Assembly (NCBI GenBank): GCA_030737835.1
Contig: CM060857.1
Coordinates: 2,876,716 to 2,940,715, forward strand
Source of the DNA: Acorus gramineus
Lineage: Eukaryota; Streptophyta; Magnoliopsida; Acorales; Acoraceae
Reading direction: 5' to 3'
Length of the DNA: 64,000 bases
How positions within the stretch are numbered: position 1 is the first letter of the stretch; every line of letters begins with the position of its first letter. The position numbers were made by a program, and so were the translations under genes. The notes beneath the pieces are model-generated. The model was not told where the DNA came from. It did not search any database and was given only the letters and a program-made list of their open reading frames with translations. Positions 1 through 11,964 of this stretch are shown here, in pieces.

Positions 1-3000
1 CTAACAGTGATAACTTCTGGGAGTATTTAGAAGAATTAGTCGATAAATAATTTGAGTCGCCAGGTCTATCTGATGTCCCTCTGCTTCTGATGTCATTGGA
101 TCGCAAAACATCTCCATCATCCAACAGTTTTTCTTTGTCCCCATCAAGTAACAGATCATCATCATTTATATCACAATCAACAGACCGATTTGTTTCAAAA
201 GAATTGTTCCCCTCGAGAAGTTTTTCTTCTGATGCAATCCAATGCTCTGATTCTTGACTTGTATTTTTAGAATCTTTCATATTGACATCTATATCAACTC
301 TTTCACTAAAAGTTAGTGTGTTAATGGAGTTGTTCCCATCTTCACTAATCCTAACAGTACTTTCCTTGATGTGCCTGAAAGACAACCCTCTTTTCTTTTC
401 AAGTCGTCTCTTCTCTTGCGGACTCATACCAACCAATAATGCAGCTTCCAAGTCTTCTTGCAATATCTCCCTCCCTCCAAAATATTCCCTGACAATCTGG
501 AAGTATAAGAAAAAATGATTAGATTATTTTCCCTTTATGGAAAATACATAAAAACCAATAGTATGATTAGGAACATCTTACAAGAATATCGAGAATTATG
601 GCCAGAACCAAGATGCCAAAGACAATCCATCAATAAATAAACTTATAAGATTGAAGAATAATCCATTCCATAGAGTAAAACATAACCAACAAAAAAATAG
701 GATGGTGTATACTCAAGATATTCTAAGTGCATCAAGAGAAATTGGTAGCTGTTGATGACAGCAGGAAGAAATGGTAGTGAAGGTGAGGGTGAATACTAAA
801 ATCTGCCCTGAAGGCAGAAGCTCGGAAGTTGGTTAAACCAAGAAAAGTGTGGCCTACTTGAAATTGGCGGGGTCGTTTCACAACACATTTTCAATTATAA
901 GGTTTAATGATTCAAAAATACATATTTCTCATATGATGGAAACTGGTTTTTAAATTTAGTGTTCGTCTAATCAGAAAAAACCAGGTAAACTTGAGGAGGA
1001 TTTCAGTAATTCAACTAATTTACATGAATAAGGCCCACTATTATTCATATATCTACATCATGAAGCATTATCTGATCTGTTTTGAAGGAAAGATGTTGCA
1101 TTGTGGTAAAACGAAATGGTTTTGGGAGTTGAATAATGAAATAACTCAAGAACATTCATTGAATGCCATGATGATGTACTGAATTTGGTAGTGGTATTAT
1201 AAAAAGGGACATGCTTGAGGTTGTTTCAAAAGAACTGAAACAACAGCAGTGCACACAAGAAGCAACATATATTATTCAAAGTTTGAAGCAGCTCATAAAG
1301 CCATTAAATAAATGGAACTATTGACAAATTTTAGAACACCCACCAATGTTGATCCCACAAGTTTTGCAAAAGTTGAAGTTCTATGTCATGTGAGCAAAGT
1401 ATTTAAAATGCTTGTTTACCTACACTTCGGTAGAGATAAAAGTCCAACTACATTTAACACTTGACAGTAAATCTCGGAAAGGAAATGCATTTACAAATAG
1501 CAGGAAAATGAAATAATCACATAACAAAAAGATAATCCAAATGCTACCGATGCTCGATAAGAGGGATAAAAAGTGGCAGGGGAGAGAGAGAGATTTCTCA
1601 CCAGTGTTAGCTCTTCATGCCTATTTGATGGCATTTTGGATCCGTGGCGTAGAAGAGCCATAGCTGCTGTTCTCAACTGCAGGGGAGACACACCCTTTTC
1701 TTCGTATTCATGTGTAAGCAATGATCCATTTAAAATTTTGTTTTCTCCTGGGTCAACAACTTTTCTTACAAAAAGTGGGATAGCAAATTCTGCAGCTATC
1801 TTTCTCTTATACTTCTCTGCTGCAGTATGAGCAATTTCATGACAATCCACACAAAGTAGAACAATATCATGAGAACGATGACTTTTCAGATGCTCGGGAA
1901 AGTGCATTCTGTAGCATGAAGGTATGATGCGATAGCGTAAGTAGTGATTCCTTTCACCACATCCAACACACATGTTCTTTTTGCTCTGGATATAGAAGTC
2001 ATTATCTTCATCTTCTGGGCGGCCTTTGGGTTCAAAAAGAAGCATAATTGCTGGGGGATCATTTTCGACAAGCTTAGCTATGTCCCGGCGAAGATACCTG
2101 ATGATTTAGTTAAAAAAATGCAAACTTATTGTAGAAGATAAAAATTGTAAATGGTAACTATGTATTCACGAGTTAAGAAACTGACCACTCAAGCTTTCTG
2201 CGATCACAATAACAAAGCAATCGGCCATCGCTCGCATAAATTCTACAGTTGTGATAAACAGGAGATTTGCACGAGAATTTTTGTACAAAAAGTTCACGAG
2301 AAGCTCTTTTACCAGTTGGCTTTGTTTGTTTTCCTCCATTTTGCTTGGAAACAGATACACAACTTAGCTTCAAATTGAATTCAGACAAAAGATGGTAATT
2401 GTAAATAGATATCGGGCAGCTTTTGACTGAATCAAGCTGCATCTGGACATATGTTTGAGACATATAATTTGGATTACCAGTTACTTCCTGAAAAAGATAT
2501 AGAAGATCCTTAACATGGCTAGTGACAATAGTGGATGGAGATGGAAGGGGAGGAATGTGAGTGTCAATGTTTTGATCAGCCCGTGATATGATGTCATATA
2601 TTTCTGAAGGGGTATTTGGAATTGCAGTTGCAAGGGCGACAATAGCTTGATTGGACAAAACAAACAGCAAGCTTTCATCGTGCATGCGAGCCTGAAAGAC
2701 AGTAAGCACAATATATAAAGCTTGACTTCTATAAACACACATACAAACAAGTAAAACAACATTCAAAACATTAAGATGTGAAAGCAAGAATTGATTAGTA
2801 TGCATTTCTATAGGTAATATAAGAAATAGAATTGTTCTAGCATGCTTAAAGAGATAGAGTACCTTGAGCAAAGAGTGAGAACTATAAGAGAACAATCTAG
2901 CAATGGAAGTTATAACAGGTTACTGAGAAGATATGTGCTCATGATTATTCAAATATTGTTTATCAAACAATCAAATATATATACTCAAGACTATAAACCT

Positions 3001-6000
3001 TCTTGATGAACACGAAAGGGAAAAAAGCATCAAGAGGTATTGACAACATCCTTTTTTTTTGGTGACATCAACGTCCACTTTTGACAATTAATATGGCATT
3101 CATTAACAATAAATTTTGAGCAAAAAAAGGACCAATTTCCTGTACAACAATAACAGATAAAAAGAAAGATATAGCAATAGAATTTTTTCAACAGATTTCG
3201 AAGGGATCAGAATCAGCTTAGTAGAACGTATCAAACGCTAGAACAAAGGTATCATTTGCTCCATTGAGAAATTTAAGGTCTGCATGCCCTGTGACAGGAG
3301 CATCCACAAAATTCAAACCTAGAATCCATGCATGTAGTTCTTTATCAAGAATTTACTTCCAGATGCAAATTTAGTTACCATTCTGACATGATTGTGTGCT
3401 CACATTTCATTATAGTTTTGAATTCTCATGGCAACCAAGTAGATTGATTCTAAGCTTGGTCTTAGCAGATCATATTACAAGCAATTGCTCTGAGAGATAA
3501 CAGTGGCCAACAAAAATGCATACTTAAAGAATCTCTTTTCAGCGAAGCTTGGCAGTACAATAATAAACAAAATCACCGAGTAAAAATGTCCATAAAACAT
3601 TGAGTGCAAATGCAAGATGTGAATAGCTAGCGTAGATATGATGGAAATATGTCTGCTACAGTACAATAAACTAACCATTAAATCTCTCCATGTACACAAT
3701 CGCCTCACGAGCTCCTGAAACGGGACAATGGTGCACAGAAGTTAAGGAGATTATATTTTTACATCCACCATATTTTCATGTTGATAATGTGAAAAGAAAA
3801 GACAATTGGCCCACCTCTGTTTCAGAACAATTGCAGGAAGTGCTTCTTTCAGAATTAACATAACGTTGAAGTATTAGTGATGCGGCGGCTTCTCCAGGTG
3901 TAGCCTCAATCTCTTTAGCATAAAGTTGCATGCAGATCATGTTTGAACGATGACTAGCCTCCAGAACAAAATTAAATCTGTCATCGGGGCAAGCTGAATC
4001 CTCTGATGAATGGAATTATTCATGATATGGATAATTCTGAAAATGTAAAATTGATATTGATAAAAAAAAAAAAACTATACTTGCACCTAATTGATGTTAT
4101 AAAATGCCAATTTGCAAAGAAATCAGACACACGAGCATTTACTGTTAATATAATTTTAAAATAAGAAAAAATAAGTTTAGCAGTCCATTAAAGTAGTAAA
4201 TTTGAGAGAACAAAAATATGAATCCTTCATAAATTGTTGCTCTGCAATAAAGATAAGCGAGGATAGAGGCACAAAAATCGGAAGGTAGCCAAAAAAATTC
4301 TTAGGAACTACAAGAAGACCAAACAGGACAAATAACAAAATGGATAGTAAACTGACTTGAAAATGAATTCTATATCATTCTCATTAGGTGGTAGCTAGGA
4401 GTTAAATCTATGAGCAACAATATAATATAAAGAGTACGAGGACTCAAATGGCCATGACTATGGAGCTGAATATATGAGGGTCTACCTGACATTGCCACAA
4501 GCAAGCATCTAATGGTAACATGTTTAATCCTCGTACTTTGTATCATAAAGCCTTCCAATTATCAGATAGTCAATAAGTTAAACTTTTGAATATCAAGTAA
4601 AAATTTTGGGTCTCCAACATTTCCATGGCATGATAATGGATGTATTCATTGCTCCATACACCTTTCATCTACCCATTTCCTTTGAATACAATCAGAGATA
4701 CTTCTCATTAAATGATTTTCACTTGAAAATCATTGAACTACATTTAAATTTTTTGCAAGAGTGAAAATCAAATAAACAGTGATGCATACCAAAAGTAAGT
4801 TCCTTGAGTTCTCTGGACAGACGATCAGCAATATACAATAGATAGTGAGCATCAGTACGCGCATAATGAACCATTTCTTTCGAAAGTGGACGCATTCTCC
4901 AGTCTGCACGCTGCAGTTGAGAAAATAATGAAGGCAAAATATAAGTGTTTGATAAAAGAAAATTTTGGATGATATTTATAGATGCTTGCAAGAACATAGG
5001 AAAAATAATAACCATTTAGATATAAATGAAGTAATAATTACAAATGTACAGAACCATGTCACAGAATCCCACTCATGAACAGAGCGTACATAATGATGCA
5101 ATATGATCCATTGTTCAGGAGTCACAGAACCCAGCCAAGCTCATGCCAATTCCTAATTAGCATCAAATTATTATATATTGATAATATTATCATTGTCTGT
5201 CACATGGAGCACGAAGTAACTAGATTGGGGGAGTCTTTCCATTCATCAATGTTTAAAATATTGATATTTTCGATATATCCAAATACCCCCAAAATGATAT
5301 ACCGACCGATTAATATATTGATTTATTGATCGATATATTGATTTGGTTTTTTTGTTTTTGTTGGAAAAATGGGAAAAAAATGAAAAAATAACAGATAAAA
5401 TAAGAAAAAATATGTGGGTAAAAAACGAAAATGAAGAACAATAATGTCGTATTAATTTTTTGGGGATTTAGGGGGATTTTTGGGAGAATTAGTTTGTTAA
5501 ATGTAAGTAGTAGAGAGTGTATAGAAGAGATTGAGGAGTAGAGAAGATTGTCGTTGTGATGAAAATGAAGGTTTGAAAAGGTATTTATAGGATAGGGAAA
5601 GTGTTGGGTTAAAATTCAAAAAAAAAAAAAAAAAAAAGAGGGTTTTCTTTAAAAAAAAAAATTTTAAATTTTTATATGTTGGGTTTTTGGATATGTCATC
5701 GATATATCGAAAATCTATGAAAAAAAAAAAATGTTTGATATATCGACGATAAATCAAATATTTATTGATGACGTCAGCATGACATCATCACGGATTTGCG
5801 ATGATCTCACGAACTGATTCGATTTTAGAGATTTACTCACCAAAATCAATATATCGAGATATTGATCGATATTTTAAACATAGCCATTCATACCTGCAAT
5901 GCTTTGTTAGGTGTGATTCCACAATAGGTTTCCAGCAAGTATGCTAATGATTTACGAGGTTTTGAGAGCACCTCACAAGCCTGCAATGAACAAAATGGAA

Positions 6001-9000
6001 TCAAAGAATTGAATGACCGGCTTAGTGGAGGACACTAAAAGCACTTATTTGCAACCCTTCCTAAATCCCAACTTCTAAGCCCATGTTTGGTTAGAGAATA
6101 AGCCCGGTATAAATTGGAATTAGTCGGAATAACTTCATTATGGTTGTTTGGATAACTGGAATAAATGAGAATCTGTATGCCAGAATTAACTAGTATAAAG
6201 TGGTATATGGATTCCATCCACCCATTAGAATTAAGTTATTCTAGGTTATTCAAACTAAAAGAATATGTGGGCCCACTATCAAATCAACTGTCATCACCTC
6301 TTATAAATCAACTGTCAAATCAACTGTCATCATTTTTTTATCTTTTATAAATCTTTATCCACACTTTATTCATATTTTATCCAAACAACAAAAACTTTAT
6401 TATTACATTTCCCAGTGGGAATAATTCAAAACACAACTAAACACAAAATCATTTTATCCTTATTTATACTATAATAGTCATAAATCTCAGAATAATTATA
6501 TTCTTGAACCAAACATGGGCTAAAGGATTTGGTTAAAAATTTACATAAGCATGAACAGGTTCTTGGTGTCAGCTGCTACTATCAAGAATCAACGACATAG
6601 TCACAAAATGTAGATGCGGCTATTGTGCTTTTGTCATGGCATGCTATTAAGAATATCACATGTTTTAGTTGTTTTCTACGACAGAATTCAGAGTTTAATG
6701 GCATTCCAAAGTCGTACCTTTGCAGTGTCAAACAGATTGACAACATATACATGAAAGTCTCTTTGAAGCCAGAGCACATCATTTCCAGCTCCATGAAAAA
6801 CCTGTATAATATGAAATTTTAATCAAACATTACGATTCCAGGAAAAAAAGAATGAACAGGAGACATAAAATTAACTCAGAAGAGTCTCTTGCCAATCAAG
6901 TTATATATGCAACTATATGTGGTATCGAAGAATCGATATAGAATAGAAATAGAATCCAATCAAATGATTAACCCATGGTTATAAATGCACAACAAACAAG
7001 GTCCAGCCTAACAAAAACAGCTACTAAAGAACGCATCGGCATTGCAACCTGAAGTCTCCAAAATTCAAAAAGCTTGTTATTTGTCAGGAGACGTTAAATC
7101 AGACTGTTGCTGCATTTCCACAAATAGCATGGTCACTTGTGTTCAGCAATCAATGAGCACTAAAATTTTCAAGGGCATGACATCCATCCTTTTATTTCTA
7201 ACATACAATTCAATGGCACGGAATGAATGCAATTCAAAACACTCTTGTTGAGGAAACCAATGTACCTATCTCCCCAATTGATCAAGATGATCTTTCGAGC
7301 TACCTTGCATATGGACGGGTTGGCAAATACGGGCTGGAGAACGGCCATCTCATCATGCAGCGCAATCGTATCAACCAAAAAGTCATCCTTTTGAGTGGAA
7401 ATCTGCATAACATTACACATGAATCAAAATTTCAGGTATGTACATGAGTGCATCTTAATGTTAAACAATAACATAAATAACAAATCAATCTCATCCTAGC
7501 AAACTAACATCTTAACAAACCCAAACAAATCAAATCTTCCTAATATATTAAATCTTATTCTAACAAACTAGATATCTGCAAAAATCATTGAAAGAAAGAA
7601 TTTCCCATTAGTCTTGTGTTGACACTACCTATTTCTACGATAACTACAAAACAATATTTGCAACTATGAAACTTGTTGCGCTAAGATAGAGGGAATAAGT
7701 TTCTTGTGGATTGTATATTTGTTTGCAAAGTTTGTTAAAACTATCTAAACAATAATTGTTTTCTAAACATTACAGGACTCAACTTCGATAGCATTTTAAT
7801 ATATAGTTTCTTTTATGTACATATCTATGACATTATGACAAGATATTTAATGAAAACAATTTTTATCTATTTTGAATATAAACATATTTAGTTTATGAAA
7901 AAAAATACTTTTCGCAGTTTTTTTTCCAATGTAAGAGAAAAAAAAATTTAGTATTGTCCACCCCACCCCAAAATAATGTCACAAGCATAGTCACAAATTT
8001 GATGTAGGGCAGATATTTGGCAAGTGTTATGTTCGATACAGTACATGCATACAGTGAAAGTATGGAGATAATTAAAACTAATTTCTAAATGTATTCTGCC
8101 ATTAATACTAAAAATACATGCCAAAAATTCTATGTTGGATTTAAAGGCAGCCACAACAATTAGGACTAGTTTTTTTTATTGTTGTAATAATTATGAAGAA
8201 TGTGTTAAATCAACCAATCTAAATAAACATCCAGATTCCAATATGCACATTTCAACGAACAGATGTACATTCGGCCAATAAGTATGGTAGGTATCCAATT
8301 GGAATATTTTGTTTGGACTTCGGAGTGCTTTGTGACTATAATCACAGGGCTGGATTGACAAGAGAATAAGTTGGGGGATAAGGTTATCCCGTTTGGTATA
8401 AAAAAATCGGGATAAAATACGAACAGTTGTTTCAATTTTGAAATAAAAATGAAGATTTTTTTGTTTCCCCTAAGGGCTAGTTTGGCAAGCGATAAATGGT
8501 GAGATAAAGGGTAATTGTGGGGATAAGTGAACAGGAGGACAACCTATCCAATTTGATTTAAAAAATAATCAGGATAAAATGGAGACAATTGTCCCTTTTT
8601 TATTCCACCTAGAGCTGAAATAACATTTATCTTCACTTTTTGTTCCAATGTTAACAAATTTGAATATGGACAAAATGGATGCATTTTTTACCCTCTAAAA
8701 TTATGACAACTTATCATCCAAAGGCTAAAATAACATTTATCCCCACCTTTTGTCATGACAAACGTGAATAAGAGCAAAATTGATGAACTTTTTATCCCTA
8801 AAATTAGTATTTCTTATCCCCCAAAACCTTAACCCCTTGCTAAATCATCCCACAAGGATTACCTGCATAAGAGCGGTGAACCCGAGGAACGACCGGAGGC
8901 CGTGTTGCTCCGTGTCAACGGCAAACACCGACTCTCCGCTCAACGCCTGCGCAAGTGCCTCCAGCTCTGAAACCGTCTCCACAAGAACACAAGACCCCTC

Positions 9001-9336
9001 CATCTCTCCGCACTCGTCGTCCGATGCGAACCTCGTCGGGATCACAAGGTTCTCCAGCAAGGACGCGATCTCGTCCCGGTACGGATGGGGTTTCATCGAC
9101 GTCTCCGACGATTTGCCGTCTTCATCGCATCGATTGAGGTGGACGAAGGGGGAGTAGGAGTTGTCGGCGAGGACGGACTTGAAGCGGTTCTGGGGCTTCT
9201 TGTCGTGCTCCGCCGAGCACCGCCGGTTGGAGGGGGTCCGGCGGCGGCGGAGGAGGAGGAGGAGAGACGTCGCCACCACCAGCGCCGCCATGGATGCTAT
9301 GGTGATCGCTACGTTCGTCTCCGACTTGATCTCCAT
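1..9336 (-). CDS. RRP6L3: RRP6-like 3 / EXD2-type 3'-5' exonuclease, 3' end off window
   Basis: Ten exons with continuous phase: 9336-8863, 7402-7304, 6801-6718, 5980-5894, 4910-4790, 4002-3815, 3714-3676, 2691-2186, 2097-1602 and 496 to beyond 1, giving about 863 visible residues. I chose the ATG at 9336 because a membrane segment follows at once (about residues 8-29, then four Arg); an in-frame ATG lies upstream at 9465. The DEDDy exonuclease fold is complete: VFAVDTE (D141, E143), [10 protein letters not shown] (D199) and HYARTD (Y264, D268). The C-terminal half has an HNH-like zinc pattern, CVGC (576-579) and CVDCH (615-619). The family removes nucleotides from 3' ends. The TM plus DEDDy plus HNH-like order resembles animal EXD2, so membrane anchoring, perhaps at an organelle, is inferred. 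Family call is firm; the symbol follows the Arabidopsis RRP6L3 architecture. Confidence 0.9.
497..1601 (-). other. Intron 9 of the RRP6L3 gene
   Basis: This 1.1 kb stretch between exons 9 and 10 is AT-rich intron with no recognisable coding block or transposon end. Short open frames in it have no family features. Confidence 0.6.
5247..5883. mobile_element. hAT-like MITE in RRP6L3 intron 4, at the splice donor
   Basis: The 637-bp element has terminal inverted repeats CAATGTTTAAAATAT and CTATGTTTAAAATAT (right end reversed). An 8-bp target duplication CCATTCAT flanks it at 5239-5246 and 5884-5891. The 8-bp duplication suggests the hAT superfamily. The interior is AT-rich with GATATATCG words and no transposase. 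The right duplication occupies intron positions +3 to +10 after exon 4, so the donor context was copied rather than destroyed. Confidence 0.8.
6079..6520. mobile_element. Tourist-like (PIF/Harbinger) MITE in RRP6L3 intron 3
   Basis: The 442-bp element has perfect 14-bp inverted ends GCCCATGTTTGGTT with 3-bp TAA duplications (6076-6078 and 6521-6523). Its core words, such as CAACTGTCATCACCTC followed by TTATAAATC, recur at 9.5, 10.7, 46.1, 62.0 and 63.5 kb, defining a local family. It is non-coding. Confidence 0.8.
7403..8862 (-). other. Intron 1 of the RRP6L3 gene
   Basis: The longest RRP6L3 intron. Its first part (7403-8160) is plain AT-rich sequence. From about 8340 it carries MITE-like sequence ending just before the exon 1 donor. 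No coding block is seen. Confidence 0.6.
8474..8850. mobile_element. Probable MITE close to the RRP6L3 exon 1 donor
   Basis: The imperfect inverted ends are GGGCTAGTTTGGCAAGC and, from the right end reversed, GGGATGATTTAGCAAGG. The interior repeats GGATAAAATGGAG-like words. Target duplications are unclear, so both borders and superfamily are uncertain. It ends about 12 bp before the exon 1 splice donor. Confidence 0.45.
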
Positions 9337-9494
9337 CTCTGTCACTGTGTGTCCGTCTCGGTCGACTTGGTAGTGTTTGTTGTCAGGCGTGCGGGGTCTG
9401 CTGTTATGGCGTATCAGTGTGAGATATCTCAGTAGGTCGGTTGTTTCGGGAGATTCGTGAAGCATCTGACCGTGTTACACTCGGTCACTCTTTA

Positions 9495-9953
9495 GGCTCC
9501 GTTTGAAACGGGAATAAGCCCTCAGATCATTTGGTATTGACTGAAATAGAAGTTTTAATCCGTTTGTTTGTCTTGTATAACCTGAGATATCTTATACAGA
9601 ATAAACTGGTATAAAATAGTATATGGATTCCAACCAACCCCTGAAAATTGAAATTAAAGTTATCATAGGTTATTCCACCCAAAAGTATGTGAGTCTACTG
9701 TCAAATCAACTGTCATCACTTCTTATGAATCACCTGTCAAATCAACTATCATTATTTTTTCACCTTTTATAAATCATTATTCATACTTTATTCACATTTT
9801 ACCCAAACAACAAAACATTTATTCTTATGTTTACTAACGAGAATAATCCAAAACACAACCAAACACAAAATCATTTTATCCTTATGTATACTCACTTATA
9901 CCAGAATAATTATATACCCAAGATTAAGTCATATTATATATCCAAACAGGGGC
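9495..9953. mobile_element. Tourist-like MITE upstream of the RRP6L3 gene
   Basis: The ends are GGCTCCGTTTGAAAC and, from the right end reversed, GCCCCTGTTTGGAT, with TTA/TAA flanks. The core matches the 6079-6520 and 63324-63769 elements, for example TATATGGATTCCAACCAACC. It starts about 160 bp upstream of the RRP6L3 start codon and may contribute promoter sequence. Confidence 0.7.
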
Positions 9954-9978
9954 TAATTTCAATTAATGTTTTAAAAAT

Positions 9979-10542
9979 GGATAACTCTATTTGAGCTCCT
10001 CAAATTTTTAAGTATGCCCCTGGTAATAGATTGTGATGAAGTGGATCTATTTAAATATATTTGATTTGATTTGATTTGGAGGCCCCTCGCCTTCGAAAGG
10101 CTTCACGCGCTCATGAAATTCGAGCACGTCGCGGATGAATGACGCGCGCGATCGAGACAACACTCAACGTCCTTACGCGCGCGTCGGTGGAAGTCCACGA
10201 AGAGGCGTCAGAGCTTGCACGGCTCGTCGTGCGCCAAGCAACGAAGGTGCATTCGCGATCGACCCGTCCGAATCCGATCAGTGGATTTTCGAAGATGCGG
10301 AGACATCCTCGTAGCACCGCCACGATCATCGTCACATGGTGCTCCTCCACCTCCGCCGTAACCTCTCGTGGTGAGAACCGGAATCCGGGTGATAGGGAGA
10401 AAAGGAGGACTATGTAGAAAACATGAGGGGGTGTAAAAAAAAAAAAAATTGGGTTTGGATTTAAATAAGAGGGACTTTTAAATTACTTATCCAAAATACA
10501 AGGGGTTTACTTAAAAATTAGAGAGGTGCAAATAGAGCCACC
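9979..10542. mobile_element. Pack-MULE-like element with captured GC-rich sequence
   Basis: The 564-bp element has a perfect 10-bp target duplication TTTTAAAAAT (9969-9978 and 10543-10552). Inverted ends are GGATAACTCTATTTGAGCTCC and, from the right end reversed, GGTGGCTCTATTTGCACCTC, continuing to the shared TTTTTAAGTA. The 9-11 bp duplication is typical of Mutator-like elements. Between the AT-rich ends, about 10080-10415 is CpG-rich and unlike everything around it. It holds a 92-codon plus frame and a 79-codon minus frame. No family was recognised in either. Confidence 0.7.
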
Positions 10543-10559
10543 TTTTAAAAATCTATTCT

Positions 10560-11010
10560 ACTGTTTGGGTGGAGTAATAAGAGGAGAATAGGTAAAAATA
10601 AGCATAGAATAGGAAAAAAAGGTGTTTGGGTGAGAAAAATAAGGTGGTATTTGGATACTGAAATAATAAAGAATAAAAGGGTATAGTAATCCCCCTTTCT
10701 TGTGGAATTAGCCTATTCCAACAACAATCATAACTCATAAATGGGTCCCACAGTTTTTTTTTTTTTAATTTCAAATCACCTGTCATCACCTCTTATACAT
10801 CAATGGAGCCAACATGTCAAATCAACTTTTTACATTTTTTTTCACATTTTATTCTTTATCAACCGAACACTCCAATCTTTATTATTACGTTTCCCAATAA
10901 GAATAACTTAAAACACAACCAAACAGAAAAATCACTTATTCTATTAATAAAATCAACAATTCCTGGAATATGTATAAAACTTAAAATAGCTTATGTCTCT
11001 ATCCAAACGG
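10560..11010. mobile_element. Tourist-related MITE, degenerate ends
   Basis: It contains the family core (CACCTGTCATCACCTC, then TTATAC, CACATTTTATTC) and GTTTGG-type ends near 10563 and 10995. It directly abuts the Pack-MULE-like element. The borders are approximate, and two nested copies are possible because a second GTTTGGGTGAG end lies near 10624. Confidence 0.45.
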
Positions 11011-11024
11011 ATTTGATCCCTCTA

Positions 11025-11322
11025 TAACGCAACCTAGTCGTTTTTTCAATTAATCCATAGTTGACTAATAAGTTATTAAATTACATTATATATTATATAT
11101 ATTAGTTGATTTTTTTATGATATTCATATTATGCTTACATTATTAATTTTGTGTTAATGTTACTTTGTTATTATTTTGTAATATAAAATTATTATATATA
11201 TAGTATGTATACATATATGTATTATATTTATTATTCTACAGAGCGATTGATTAATTCCGCTTAGCCGATCAATCATTAGTCCTTCTTCAATCGTCTAACT
11301 AATGTTTAACGCTTTTTACAAT
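11025..11322 (-). mobile_element. Truncated hAT-like MITE related to the 39.26 kb copy
   Basis: Read in reverse, it matches the element in ATG8 intron 1. Shared blocks include ATTAATCCATA, CGCTTAGCCGAT and CTTTTTACAATATT. The outer end near 11025 is missing about 70 bp, so no target duplication can be read. AT-rich and non-coding. Confidence 0.5.
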
Positions 11323-11964
11323 ATTGATTTTTAAAAAAATCTTTTTTTATCTCATTAGCCTTATCTATATTCACTGTAACGAGACAGTAACTGAATGCAA
11401 CACAACACATGGGATGCAAATAAAATCAACATTTTTTGTGTACTACCATAACCAAATGTTAGGTTCAGTCCGTATTGTATTCTCTATTATGGCCCTTATG
11501 TTATTTTTATAAATATATATCCTTTATTAATAAAAAAAATTATTTGATATAAAATAAAATATATATCTGTATTAATTGAATGCATATTTTTTTTTATGTT
11601 CATAAAAAAAATACATACTAACATTATATATTATTGACAACAAATGGGATTAACATATTCAGTTTGATTGGATATATAATTCCATGTTCCATACATTTTC
11701 AAAGCATACATTCGAATATGAACAAAATATTTGAACATAGATGACCATCTGAATTATTTGATTTATTCTATTTATTAAAATATTTAACATATTTTTAATT
11801 AAAAATATGACTTCTATCTAATAAATATATACATACCATAATTATGTTCGGATACTTTTCAAGGCCTGGATTCACAAAATCATGCCTCTGACAGTTACTA
11901 ACGGTTATAAATCTTCCCTCTTCTTTGCATCCATAACTCAAGACTTTTTTGCTTTCTCATCAAT

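Larger units (their letters stand above)
9337..11964. promoter_or_regulatory. Divergent intergenic region (RRP6L3 / DHHC), built of transposons
   Basis: Both flanking genes are transcribed outward from this 2.6 kb, so it should hold both promoters. Four elements listed separately tile most of it (9495-9953, 9979-10542, about 10560-11010, about 11025-11322). Only the first 150 bp or so upstream of the RRP6L3 ATG and roughly 11325-11964 upstream of the DHHC ATG lack a recognisable element. The latter is AT-rich. Confidence 0.6.

Noticed and set aside
8780..9435. Plus-strand frames of 125, 116 and 70 codons over RRP6L3 exon 1
   Set aside because: Antisense shadows in a GC-rich exon; the minus strand has a family match and correct splice sites.
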